Both the position numbers and the translations under genes were made by a program. A stretch of 64,000 nucleotides of DNA from Microbaculum marinisediminis. GTDB taxonomy: Bacteria > Pseudomonadota > Alphaproteobacteria > Rhizobiales > Tepidamorphaceae. Below the pieces are notes generated by a model that made no database searches, was not told the origin of the DNA, and saw nothing but the letters and a program-made list of their open reading frames with translations. The stretch covers positions 506,501-570,500 of the forward strand of contig NZ_JALIDZ010000003.1 of assembly GCF_025397915.1 (NCBI RefSeq). The letters run 5' to 3'. Below are positions 39,269 through 47,046 of this stretch, piece by piece; position 1 is the stretch's first letter, and the number at the start of each line of letters is the position of its first letter.

Positions 39269-42091
39269 CTACTGCCCCAGCCGTTCGAGAAGCGCCGGCA
39301 CGTGCACCTGGTCGGCCTTGTAGTTGCCGGTCAGGGTGTACATGACGATGTTGACGCCGGAGCGATAGGCCATCTCGCGCTGCAGGTCGCCGCCGGGCGC
39401 GACGGGATAGAGCGGACGGTTGTCGTCGCCGACCGCCCACGCCCCGGCCAGATCGTTGGAGGTGATGATGATCGCCGAGACGCCGTCGGCGTTGCGGGCG
39501 GGCCGCGCGGCCTCGTTCGGGTCGCGCAGGGCCGCCTCCACCCACAGCGGGCCGCCGTCCCAGCGGCCGGGGAAATCCTGCAGCAGATAGAACGCCTTGG
39601 TCAGCACGTGATCGCCGGGAACCGGCTCCAGTTCGGGGATGTCGAGCCCGCGCAGCAGGGTGCGCAGCCGCAGCATGCCGGGGCCGGCGACGGCGCCGTC
39701 GAGGCCGGGCCGGGCCTCGAGCTGGTCGCGGGTGTCGAACAGGATGGTGCCGCCCTGCTTCATGTAGGCGTCGATCTTGGCGAGCACGTTGGGTGCGGGC
39801 GGCTCGGCCTGCGGATCGATCGGCCAGTAGAGCAGCGGGAAGAAGGCGAGTTCGTCGCCGGCGATGTCGACGCCGATCGGCGGGGCGGGTTCCAGCGCGG
39901 TGCGGTCGGCGAGGACACGGGACAGCCCCTCGAGGCCGGCGCGGCTGGTCTCGTCGATCTCGCGATTGCCGGTCCGCACATAGGCGAGATGCGTTCTCAG
40001 CGTCGCCTCGAGGGCGAGCCTGTCGGCGTCGTTCAGTCCGTCTCCGGACGATTGCGCGGCGGCCGGATCGGCGTGCGGCGCCATGATGGCGAAGGCCAGC
40101 ATCGCGCCCGTGGCCGCGCCGCGCATGGATCCGACCCGCAGCCGGCGTCCGCTCAGCAGCAGGACGGCGATGCCGTCGGCGATCAGCAGGATGACGGCGG
40201 CGACCAGAAGCCAGGGACCGATCGAGCGCGGCTCCGAGGCCGGGTAGGTCTCGACGGTCAGGCCGCCGGCATCGAGCGCGGCGAAGGTGGTGGCTGCATC
40301 GATCACATTGAGGGCGCGGAACGCGTCGGGCTCGCCGTAGAGGCCGGGCGGGTGTATCGCGCTCGGCCTCGTCGTGGCGAAATCGGCGGTGGCGACGGGC
40401 TCGGCGCGCGGCGGCGGGCTGCCGAGGACGCCGGTGGCGTCGAGCGAACGCAGCGGCCGCAGGATGCCGCCGGGGACGCCGCGGGCCGCGGCCGAGGCGT
40501 CCTCGGGCGCGCCTGACAGATCGACGATCCGGCGCAGCATCTCCACGAAGACGCCCGAAAGCGGCAGGTTTGACCAGGCCGCGTCGGCGGTGACGTGGAA
40601 CAACACGATCCAGCCGTCGCCGCGCCGGGCGGCGGTCACCAGCGGGGTGCCGTCGGCGAGGCTGGCCCATGTCTTCTCGACGAGGTCGATCGACGGCTCG
40701 GCAAGCACCTGGCGGGTGACGCGGACGTCGGGCGGTACCTCGAGGCCGGCGAAGGGGGTGTCTTCGGAAAATTCGGCGAGCGGCTGCGGCTCGCTCCAGG
40801 ACAGGGTCCCGCCGAGCGAGCGGTCGCCGCTGCGCAATTCCACCGGCACGAAGGTGTCGTCCTCGGCGCCGGCAAGGCGCGGGCCGGCGAAGCGCACCAG
40901 CACGCCGCCATTGTCGACCCACTGGCTCAGCTCGTCCTGGGTGTCGCCGACCAGCGTGCCGATATCGGCAAGCACCAGCGCGGACACGCGCTGGTCGAGA
41001 AGCTGCTCGATGGCGACGGCGAGGTTCGGGTCGGGACTTTCGCGCAGGTCGGCGAAGGGGGTGAGCGCCCGCGTGATGTAGTAGAGAGGCGACAGGAGCG
41101 GCTGCGCCCGCTCCCGCGTCTCGCCGGAGACCAGCCCGATCACGCGGCGGCGCCAGCGGTCGTCGAGGAGCTGGACGCCGCCGGCGGTCTCCTCCTCGCC
41201 GATCTCGAGCCGGGCGATGTCGTTGCGAAGCTCGACGGGCAGGTCGACGATCGCCTCGGCGCGCGCCGCGTCGCCCTCGAAGGCGTAGGGGGTCTCGGCG
41301 ATCACGCGCCCCTTGAGGTCGCGGGCGCGGATGGTGCCGGCCGATCCGCTTTGCGTCGCGGCGCGCAGGATGCCGACATGCAGGCCACCGGTCTCGTTGA
41401 GGGCGGGGGACAGCGCCAGCGGCAGGTCGCCGGCGGCGGGCGTCGCCACCTCGACCGTTTCGGCGCCCGCGCTTTCCAGGGCCGCGGCGAAATCGGCGCC
41501 GTCGGCATAGGCGATGCCGTCGGACAGCCAGACGATCTCGCCGATGCCGTAGCGGGTGACGGCATCGGCGACCAGGGGGGCGAGCGCGGCGCGGTCGGGT
41601 TCGTGCGGGGCGACGGAGAGGCCCGCGAGCTTCTCGCGCGCGGCGGCGGCGTCGCCCGGTTCGCCGAGAACGGTGTCCGTCGCCGTGGCGGCGAGCATGG
41701 CCGGGCGCCCGGCGCGTCCGGCCTCGGCGAGGATCTCGTCGGCGGTCGCGGATACGCGTTGCCAGTTCGGCGCCGCGCCCCAGCCGTTGTCGACGACGAC
41801 CAGGATCGTGCCGTCGCCGCCGGCCGTCACCGCCTGCGGATTGAGGATGGGCCGGGCCATGGCGATGATCACCAGCGCGGCGAGCAGCATCCTGAGCAGA
41901 ACCAGCCACCACGGGCTCTTCGACCGCGTCTCTTCGCGCTGGTCGATCTCTAGCAGGATGCGCGTCGGCGGGAAGGCGACGCGGAGCGGGCGCGGCGGCG
42001 TGAACCGCAACAGCCACCAGATCGCCGGCAGCAGCACCAGCGCGGCCAGAAGCCACGGCTGCGCGAAGGCGATGGGCAGGCCGGCGATCAT
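39269..42091 (-). CDS. BatA-like N-terminus, DUF4159 membrane protein
   Basis: 940 residues. The N-terminus matches the aerotolerance BatA_N pattern: a membrane helix (PWLLAALVLLPAIWWLL), a short cytoplasmic loop, and a second helix (LVLLRMLLAALVIIAMARP). A VWA-like segment with IVWLSDG and an amidotransferase-like region with DNGGVLVRFAGPRLAG follow. Another membrane helix near residue 640 precedes a C-terminal DUF4159 domain (FFPLLYWPIDPQAEPP, YMKQGGTILFDTRD). It overlaps the DUF58 gene upstream by ATGA. The role is unknown; the set resembles Bat/MoxR systems for assembly or stress tolerance of envelope proteins. Confidence 0.87.
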   Translation of the reverse strand: MIAGLPIAFAQPWLLAALVLLPAIWWLLRFTPPRPLRVAFPPTRILLEIDQREETRSKSPWWLVLLRMLLAALVIIAMARPILNPQAVTAGGDGTILVVVDNGWGAAPNWQRVSATADEILAEAGRAGRPAMLAATATDTVLGEPGDAAAAREKLAGLSVAPHEPDRAALAPLVADAVTRYGIGEIVWLSDGIAYADGADFAAALESAGAETVEVATPAAGDLPLALSPALNETGGLHVGILRAATQSGSAGTIRARDLKGRVIAETPYAFEGDAARAEAIVDLPVELRNDIARLEIGEEETAGGVQLLDDRWRRRVIGLVSGETRERAQPLLSPLYYITRALTPFADLRESPDPNLAVAIEQLLDQRVSALVLADIGTLVGDTQDELSQWVDNGGVLVRFAGPRLAGAEDDTFVPVELRSGDRSLGGTLSWSEPQPLAEFSEDTPFAGLEVPPDVRVTRQVLAEPSIDLVEKTWASLADGTPLVTAARRGDGWIVLFHVTADAAWSNLPLSGVFVEMLRRIVDLSGAPEDASAAARGVPGGILRPLRSLDATGVLGSPPPRAEPVATADFATTRPSAIHPPGLYGEPDAFRALNVIDAATTFAALDAGGLTVETYPASEPRSIGPWLLVAAVILLIADGIAVLLLSGRRLRVGSMRGAATGAMLAFAIMAPHADPAAAQSSGDGLNDADRLALEATLRTHLAYVRTGNREIDETSRAGLEGLSRVLADRTALEPAPPIGVDIAGDELAFFPLLYWPIDPQAEPPAPNVLAKIDAYMKQGGTILFDTRDQLEARPGLDGAVAGPGMLRLRTLLRGLDIPELEPVPGDHVLTKAFYLLQDFPGRWDGGPLWVEAALRDPNEAARPARNADGVSAIIITSNDLAGAWAVGDDNRPLYPVAPGGDLQREMAYRSGVNIVMYTLTGNYKADQVHVPALLERLGQ

Positions 42092-43035
42092 GCGCCCGTT
42101 CCCGTGGCGACGCCGCGGGCGAAGGTGCGCGGATCGTTGCCGCCGGACAGGCGGGCGTGCAGGGCCAGCACAGGCTCCTGCGCCGGACGGTCGGTGTGGT
42201 GCACGAGCTGGCTCCAGCCGATGCGCCCGGCGACGGCCTTCAGCCGGTCCCGACGCTGGGCCATGCGGGCGCGATAGGCCTCACGCACCGTCTCCGCGCG
42301 CCCGGCGACGTAGCGCAAGCCCAGCGTGGGATCGTGGAACTCGGTGCGGCCGGTGAACGGGAAGGCCTCCTCGACCGGATCGAGGATCTGCGCCAGATGG
42401 CCGTGCACCTTGCGCCCGGCGATGGCGGCCAGCGCCGACTCGATGTCGCCGAGCGGCTCGAGGAAGTCGCCGATGGCGATCAGCTCGGAGAAGGGGCCGT
42501 AGGGCGCGTCCGTTGGCATGGCGTCGTCGGTCAGCGGCTCGCGCGCGATGGCGACGGCGGCGCGCTCGACGGCATGGCGCTGCGCCGTCGGGCGCAGCAG
42601 GCCGACGAGACCGACGCGCTCGCCGCCGCGGATCAGCAGATCGATCAGCGCCAGCGCCATCACCACCGCGCGGTCGATCTTGCGGCACTGGCCCAGCGAC
42701 GAGCCGAAATACATGGACGGTGAGCGGTCGAGCCAGATCCACACCGTGTGCGCGGCTTCCCACTCCTTCTCGCGGACATAGAGATGGTCGTCGCGGGCCG
42801 AGCGGCGCCAGTCGACGCGCTTGGCCGGCTCACCGGACTGGAAATGCCGGAACTGCCAGAACGTCTCGCCTGGCCCGGCGCGACGGCGGCCGTGGATGCC
42901 GTGGGCGACCGTGTTGGAGACGAAGCGGGCCTGCAGCAGCAGTTCGGGCATGCGCGCGGACAGCGCCGCGGCCTCCCGGCCGAGATCGGTCGGGGCGGGG
43001 GGCGTCAGGTCCAGTTCGGGCCGGGCGACGGCCAA
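42088..43035 (-). CDS. DUF58 (VWA-like) protein
   Basis: 315 residues beginning at TTG 43035, 6 bases after the moxR stop. The DUF58 core is clear: RRAGPGETFWQFRHFQSGEPAKRVDWRRSARDDHLYVREKE, then WIWLDRSPSMYFG, a VWA-like metal-site DxSxS variant. Proteins of this family are regularly partners of MoxR ATPases. No membrane segment. Its stop overlaps the DUF4159 gene start. Confidence 0.9.
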   Translation of the reverse strand: MAVARPELDLTPPAPTDLGREAAALSARMPELLLQARFVSNTVAHGIHGRRRAGPGETFWQFRHFQSGEPAKRVDWRRSARDDHLYVREKEWEAAHTVWIWLDRSPSMYFGSSLGQCRKIDRAVVMALALIDLLIRGGERVGLVGLLRPTAQRHAVERAAVAIAREPLTDDAMPTDAPYGPFSELIAIGDFLEPLGDIESALAAIAGRKVHGHLAQILDPVEEAFPFTGRTEFHDPTLGLRYVAGRAETVREAYRARMAQRRDRLKAVAGRIGWSQLVHHTDRPAQEPVLALHARLSGGNDPRTFARGVATGTGA

Positions 43036-43041
43036 GGCGGA

Positions 43042-44058
43042 TTACCCGAGTTGCTCGATGAAACGGTCAATGACGGAGCCGACGTCGACCCCGTCCGCGC
43101 GGGCGGCGAAGGTGATCGCCATGCGGTGCTGCAGCACCGGTCTGGCCAGCGCCACCACATCGTCGATCGACGGCGCCAGGCGGCCCTGCACCAGGGCGCG
43201 GGCGCGCACCGTCAGCATGAGGGCCTGACTGGCGCGCGGGCCGGGGCCCCAGGCGATGCGGGCGTCGACCTCGGCATCGCCTTCGCCGGGGCGGGCGGCG
43301 CGGACGAGGGAGAGGATCGCCTCGACGACCGACTCGCCGACCGGCATGCGGCGGACGAGCCGCTGGGCGGCCATCAGTTCGTCGGCATCCATGACGCGCT
43401 GGACGGCGGCGTCCGAGTCGCCGGTCGTCTCGAACAGCATGCGCCGTTCCGACTCGATGTCCGGATAGCCGACGTCGACCTGCATCAGGAAGCGGTCGAG
43501 CTGGGCTTCCGGCAACGGATAGGTGCCTTCCTGCTCGAGCGGGTTCTGGGTGGCGAGCACGTGGAAGGGGCGCGGCATGTCGTGGCGCACGCCGGCGACG
43601 GTGACGTGGTGTTCCTGCATCGCCTGCAGCAGGGCGGACTGCGTGCGCGGGCTGGCGCGGTTGATCTCGTCGGCCATCAGGAGCTGCGAGAAGATCGGGC
43701 CGCGGATGAAGCGGAAGGACCTGCCGCCGCCCGGCGCTTCCTCGAGCACTTCGGCGCCGAGAATGTCGGAGGGCATCAGGTCCGGCGTGAACTGGATGCG
43801 GCGGGCGTCGAGGCCCAGGACGACGCCCATCGTATCGACGAGCTTCGTCTTGGCGAGACCCGGGACCCCGACCAGAAGGGCGTGGCCTCCGGCCAGAACC
43901 GTGACAAGGGACTTTTCGACCACGTCTTCCTGTCCGAAGATTACCGTGCCGATGGCGTCGCGCACCGCTTTCAGGCGGGCGGCGGTCGCATCGGCCGAGG
44001 CGACGATGTCGTCCGTGGTCCGGGTGTCGGTCTGGGAGGTCTGATTGATCGCGCTCAT
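43042..44058 (-). CDS. MoxR-type AAA+ ATPase
   Basis: 338 residues from ATG 44058 (MSAINQTSQT). Walker A GVPGLAKT at residues 64-71, Walker B in LLMADEINRASPRTQSALLQAMQE, sensor 1 in VLATQNPLEQEGTYPLPEAQLDRF, all MoxR hallmarks. MoxR ATPases act as chaperones, often in metal-cofactor or envelope maturation. First gene of a four-gene operon moxR, DUF58, DUF4159, membrane protein. Divergent from the DUF1285 gene. Confidence 0.93.
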   Translation of the reverse strand: MSAINQTSQTDTRTTDDIVASADATAARLKAVRDAIGTVIFGQEDVVEKSLVTVLAGGHALLVGVPGLAKTKLVDTMGVVLGLDARRIQFTPDLMPSDILGAEVLEEAPGGGRSFRFIRGPIFSQLLMADEINRASPRTQSALLQAMQEHHVTVAGVRHDMPRPFHVLATQNPLEQEGTYPLPEAQLDRFLMQVDVGYPDIESERRMLFETTGDSDAAVQRVMDADELMAAQRLVRRMPVGESVVEAILSLVRAARPGEGDAEVDARIAWGPGPRASQALMLTVRARALVQGRLAPSIDDVVALARPVLQHRMAITFAARADGVDVGSVIDRFIEQLG

Positions 44059-44214
44059 AGCTTTGACTATATGATCCAACGGAGGCGTGCGGGAAGTGGA
44101 GCTTGCTCACAGCAGCGTGAATTGCCGAGACAGGGCGGTCGCCTTCGGCCGCTACCCTATCAGATGTTCGGGCCGCCTTCCGGTTCGATCAGGCCCGGCG
44201 AGATGGGCGGAACT

Positions 44215-44838
44215 ATGACCTCCCCGAAACGATCTGCCGAGTTTACGGACCCATCCGCCGGCGGCGGCCTCGCCGGTCTGGAACGGATCGCGCGCGAGGC
44301 CGGGGGCAAGGGGATCCCGCCTGTCGAGAGATGGGAGCCGGATTTCTGCGGTGATCTCGACATCCGCATCGCGGCGGACGGCACCTGGTACTACCTGGGC
44401 TCGCCGATCGGGCGTAAGCCCCTGGTCCGTCTGTTTTCTTCGGTCCTGCGCAAGGACGCGGACGGGCGCACCTACCTTGTTACCCCGGTGGAAAAGATCG
44501 GCATCAGCGTCGATGATGCACCCTTCCTGGCCGTCGAGATGGCGGTGGAGGGCGCGGGGCGGGATCAACGCATCGGGTTTCGCACCAATGTCGACGATTT
44601 CGTCGGGGTCGACGGCGACCACCCGTTGCGGTTCGAGACCGAGGCGGGGTCCGGCGGCCTCAAGCCCTATGTGCTGGTACGCGGCCGGCTGGAGGCTTTG
44701 GTGGTACGCTCGGTCTTCTACGACCTGGTTGCCCTGGGCGAGGAGCAGACTGTGGATGGAACTGTCATGTTCGGCGTCTGGAGCCAGGGAACCTTCTTTC
44801 CCATGGCGCCCGCCGATTCGTTAGTCGGTTTGAAATGA
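44215..44838 (+). CDS. DUF1285 domain protein
   Basis: 207 residues with DLDIRIAADGTWYYLGSPIGRKPLVRLFSSVLR and GRTYLVTPVEKIGISVDDAPFLAVEM, the DUF1285 core. Structures of this family show a two-domain beta-rich fold but no assigned activity. Start ATG 44215 is chosen by GGGCGGA upstream; ATG 44203 is an alternative. The stop overlaps the next gene (ATGA), so DUF1285, Nudix, DUF6111 and CCA transferase form one unit. Confidence 0.9.
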   Translation: MTSPKRSAEFTDPSAGGGLAGLERIAREAGGKGIPPVERWEPDFCGDLDIRIAADGTWYYLGSPIGRKPLVRLFSSVLRKDADGRTYLVTPVEKIGISVDDAPFLAVEMAVEGAGRDQRIGFRTNVDDFVGVDGDHPLRFETEAGSGGLKPYVLVRGRLEALVVRSVFYDLVALGEEQTVDGTVMFGVWSQGTFFPMAPADSLVGLK

Positions 44839-45530
44839 GCGACGTCGACGACGATATCGCCGAGGCGCATGTCCATTCGGCGCCGGCGCTGTTCGCCCCC
44901 GACGCGTTCAGGGGGCTTGCGCGGCACAGGCTGCTGAAAGCGCCGCCGGCGGGCGACCTGAATGCGGACCTGCCCCCGGATGTCGGCGATCACGATCTCA
45001 ATGCCGGGCAACCGATGACGTCGTTCCACGACGGTCCGCCCCGGCGCGCGGCCGTTCTGGTGCCCGTCATCGGGCACGAATCCGGTGCGACCGTGCTCCT
45101 GACCCGGCGCACCGAGCATCTGGCCGCGCATGCCGGGCAGGTGGCCTTTCCCGGCGGCAAGATCGAGGGCACCGACGCGACGCCGCTGGCGGCGGCGCTA
45201 CGCGAAACCGAGGAGGAAATCGGGATTCCCGCCGAGAAGATCGATCCGCTCGGCTATCTCGATCTGTACCAGACCGGAACCGGCTTTCGCATCGTTCCCG
45301 TCGTCGCCACGGTCGCGCCGGGATACCGGCTCAGGATCGACGAGAACGAGGTGGCGGACGTGTTCGAGGTGCCGCTCGCCTTCCTGATGACGCCCGACAA
45401 CCACAAACGCGACAGCCGGGTCTTCAAGGGGCTGGAGCGGCATTTCTACGCCATGCCCTATCGCGACAATTACATCTGGGGCGCGACGGCGGGCATTATT
45501 CGCAACCTTTACAATCGGATCTATCGCTGA
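44835..45530 (+). CDS. CoA pyrophosphatase-like Nudix hydrolase
   Basis: 231 residues. The CoA-pyrophosphatase pattern is visible: LLTRRTEHLAAHAGQVAFPGGKIEGTD, followed by the Nudix box G-x5-E-x7-R-E-T-x-E-E-x-G (AALRETEEEIGIPAEKI). NudL-type enzymes cut CoA and acyl-CoA to phosphopantetheine and 3',5'-ADP; substrate is inferred from this motif. The stop overlaps the DUF6111 ATG by one base (TGATG). Confidence 0.88.
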   Translation: MSDVDDDIAEAHVHSAPALFAPDAFRGLARHRLLKAPPAGDLNADLPPDVGDHDLNAGQPMTSFHDGPPRRAAVLVPVIGHESGATVLLTRRTEHLAAHAGQVAFPGGKIEGTDATPLAAALRETEEEIGIPAEKIDPLGYLDLYQTGTGFRIVPVVATVAPGYRLRIDENEVADVFEVPLAFLMTPDNHKRDSRVFKGLERHFYAMPYRDNYIWGATAGIIRNLYNRIYR

Positions 45531-45793
45531 TGTTCCGCGTCATTGCCCTCGAACTGCTCCTGCTGCTGCTGCCGTTCATCGGCTACGCGTTCTATCTGTA
45601 TTTCTCGCGGATCGATCCGACCAAGCGCGAATCCTGGATCAACAGTCCGATGTACTGGCTGACGATCGGCGGGCTGTTGCTGATGATTGCGGGATTCATC
45701 CTGACGGCGACGTTCTCCGGTGCGCCGACCGACGCCACCTACACGCCGGCGCAGATGCGCGACGGAAAGATCGAGCCGGGACACCTGGATTGA
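45530..45793 (+). CDS. DUF6111 small membrane protein
   Basis: 87 residues with two membrane segments (VIALELLLLLLPFIGYAFYLYF and YWLTIGGLLLMIAGFILTATF) separated by a short polar loop containing DPTKRESW. This small family is found in alphaproteobacteria between the CoA-pyrophosphatase and CCA genes. Function unknown. Its TGA overlaps the TTG start of the next gene. Confidence 0.85.
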   Translation: MFRVIALELLLLLLPFIGYAFYLYFSRIDPTKRESWINSPMYWLTIGGLLLMIAGFILTATFSGAPTDATYTPAQMRDGKIEPGHLD

Positions 45794-47046
45794 CCGCCGC
45801 GCCGGAATTCCTGCCCGACGGGGCGTGGGTCGAGGCGCCGCCGCTGTCGACGGTGCTGGCGGCGCTGAACCGGGGCGATGTCGAAACACGGATCGTCGGC
45901 GGCGCCGTGCGCGACGCGCTGCTGGGCCGGCCGCACGGCGATGTCGACTGCGCCACGACGGCGTCGACGGACGAGATCACGGCGATGGCCGAGGCCGGCG
46001 GCCTCAAGGCGGTGCCCACGGGCGTGGCGCACGGGACGGTCACGGTGATCGCCGACGGGCGCCCGTTCGAGGTGACGACGCTGCGCCACGACGTCGAGAC
46101 GCATGGCCGCCACGCCACGGTCGCTTTCGGGGCGGACTGGGACGAGGACGCGCACCGGCGCGATTTCACCATCAACGCGCTCTATGTCGGCCGCGACGGC
46201 CGGCTTTATGACCCGGTCGGCGGCTACGCCGACATCATGGCGCGCCGGGTGCGCTTCATCGGGGGGGCGACCGCGCGCATCCGCGAGGATTTCCTGCGTA
46301 TCCTGCGGTTCTTTCGGTTCCACGCCCAGTTCGCCGACGGCCCGCCCGATCCGGACGGGCTGACGGCGGCCATCCGCGAGCGGCGCGGCCTGCTCGGCCT
46401 GTCGGGCGAACGGCTGCGCCAGGAACTGTTCCGGCTGCTGATCGCCCCCGGGGCGCCGGCGACGGCCGCGATCATGGCCGAGTGCGGAATCCTCGGCATC
46501 GTCACCGGCACGGTTTCCCATGTCCCCGCGTTCGTTCGCGCGGTGGCCAACGAGGCCGCGGCAGGTGAGATCCCGGCAGGCGAACACCCAGATTCGGTCC
46601 GCAGGCTCGCCGCACTCGCGGTGGCCGTTCCCGAGGATGCCGAGCGTTTGGCCGACCGGTTGCGCCTGTCGAACGCCGAACGGCGCCGGCTCGGCCAGGC
46701 GGCGGATGGATGGTGGCATGTTTCGCCCGCTCTGCCGGAGCCGGCGCGCCGGGCGCTGCTCTACCGGCTCGGCGTCGAGGCCTATCGCGACCGCGTCGCG
46801 CTGGCGTTCGCGCGCTCCGGAGCGGCGGTGGACGATGCCGGTTGGCGAAGCCTGATGGCGCTGCCGGAGCGGTGGACAGTCCCGCAGTTCCCGATCAAGG
46901 GCGCCGACCTGATGCGCCTGGGCCTGCCGAGCGGGCCGGCGATCGGACGGCTCCTGTCCCGGCTCGAGGCCGACTGGATCGCCGACGATTTCGCGCTCGA
47001 CCGCGATGCGTTGCTGGCGCGGGCGGCGAAGGGGCGGGAAGACTAG
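45790..47046 (+). CDS. cca: CCA tRNA nucleotidyltransferase
   Basis: Adds or repairs the 3'-CCA end of tRNA. 418 residues with the class II nucleotidyltransferase head: RIVGGAVRDALLGRPHGDVDCATTAS, where DVD carries the metal-binding Asp pair, then DAHRRDFTINALYVGRDG and the RRVRFIGGATARIREDFLRILRFFRF nucleotide-recognition block. No C-terminal HD domain is evident. TTG start at 45790 overlaps the DUF6111 stop. Poly(A) polymerase activity cannot be excluded by sequence alone. Ends in a 4-base overlap with the convergent GGDEF/EAL gene. Confidence 0.92.
   Translation: MTAAPEFLPDGAWVEAPPLSTVLAALNRGDVETRIVGGAVRDALLGRPHGDVDCATTASTDEITAMAEAGGLKAVPTGVAHGTVTVIADGRPFEVTTLRHDVETHGRHATVAFGADWDEDAHRRDFTINALYVGRDGRLYDPVGGYADIMARRVRFIGGATARIREDFLRILRFFRFHAQFADGPPDPDGLTAAIRERRGLLGLSGERLRQELFRLLIAPGAPATAAIMAECGILGIVTGTVSHVPAFVRAVANEAAAGEIPAGEHPDSVRRLAALAVAVPEDAERLADRLRLSNAERRRLGQAADGWWHVSPALPEPARRALLYRLGVEAYRDRVALAFARSGAAVDDAGWRSLMALPERWTVPQFPIKGADLMRLGLPSGPAIGRLLSRLEADWIADDFALDRDALLARAAKGRED

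Noticed and set aside
37331-40516. 1061-codon open frame on plus under the DUF4159 operon
   Set aside because: Shadow frame in high-GC DNA, no ribosome site or domain, while minus has coherent proteins.
37134-42056. 1640-codon minus-strand frame over both large membrane protein genes
   Set aside because: Arg/Pro-rich out-of-frame translation of two genes with clear membrane segments and junctions in the other frame.
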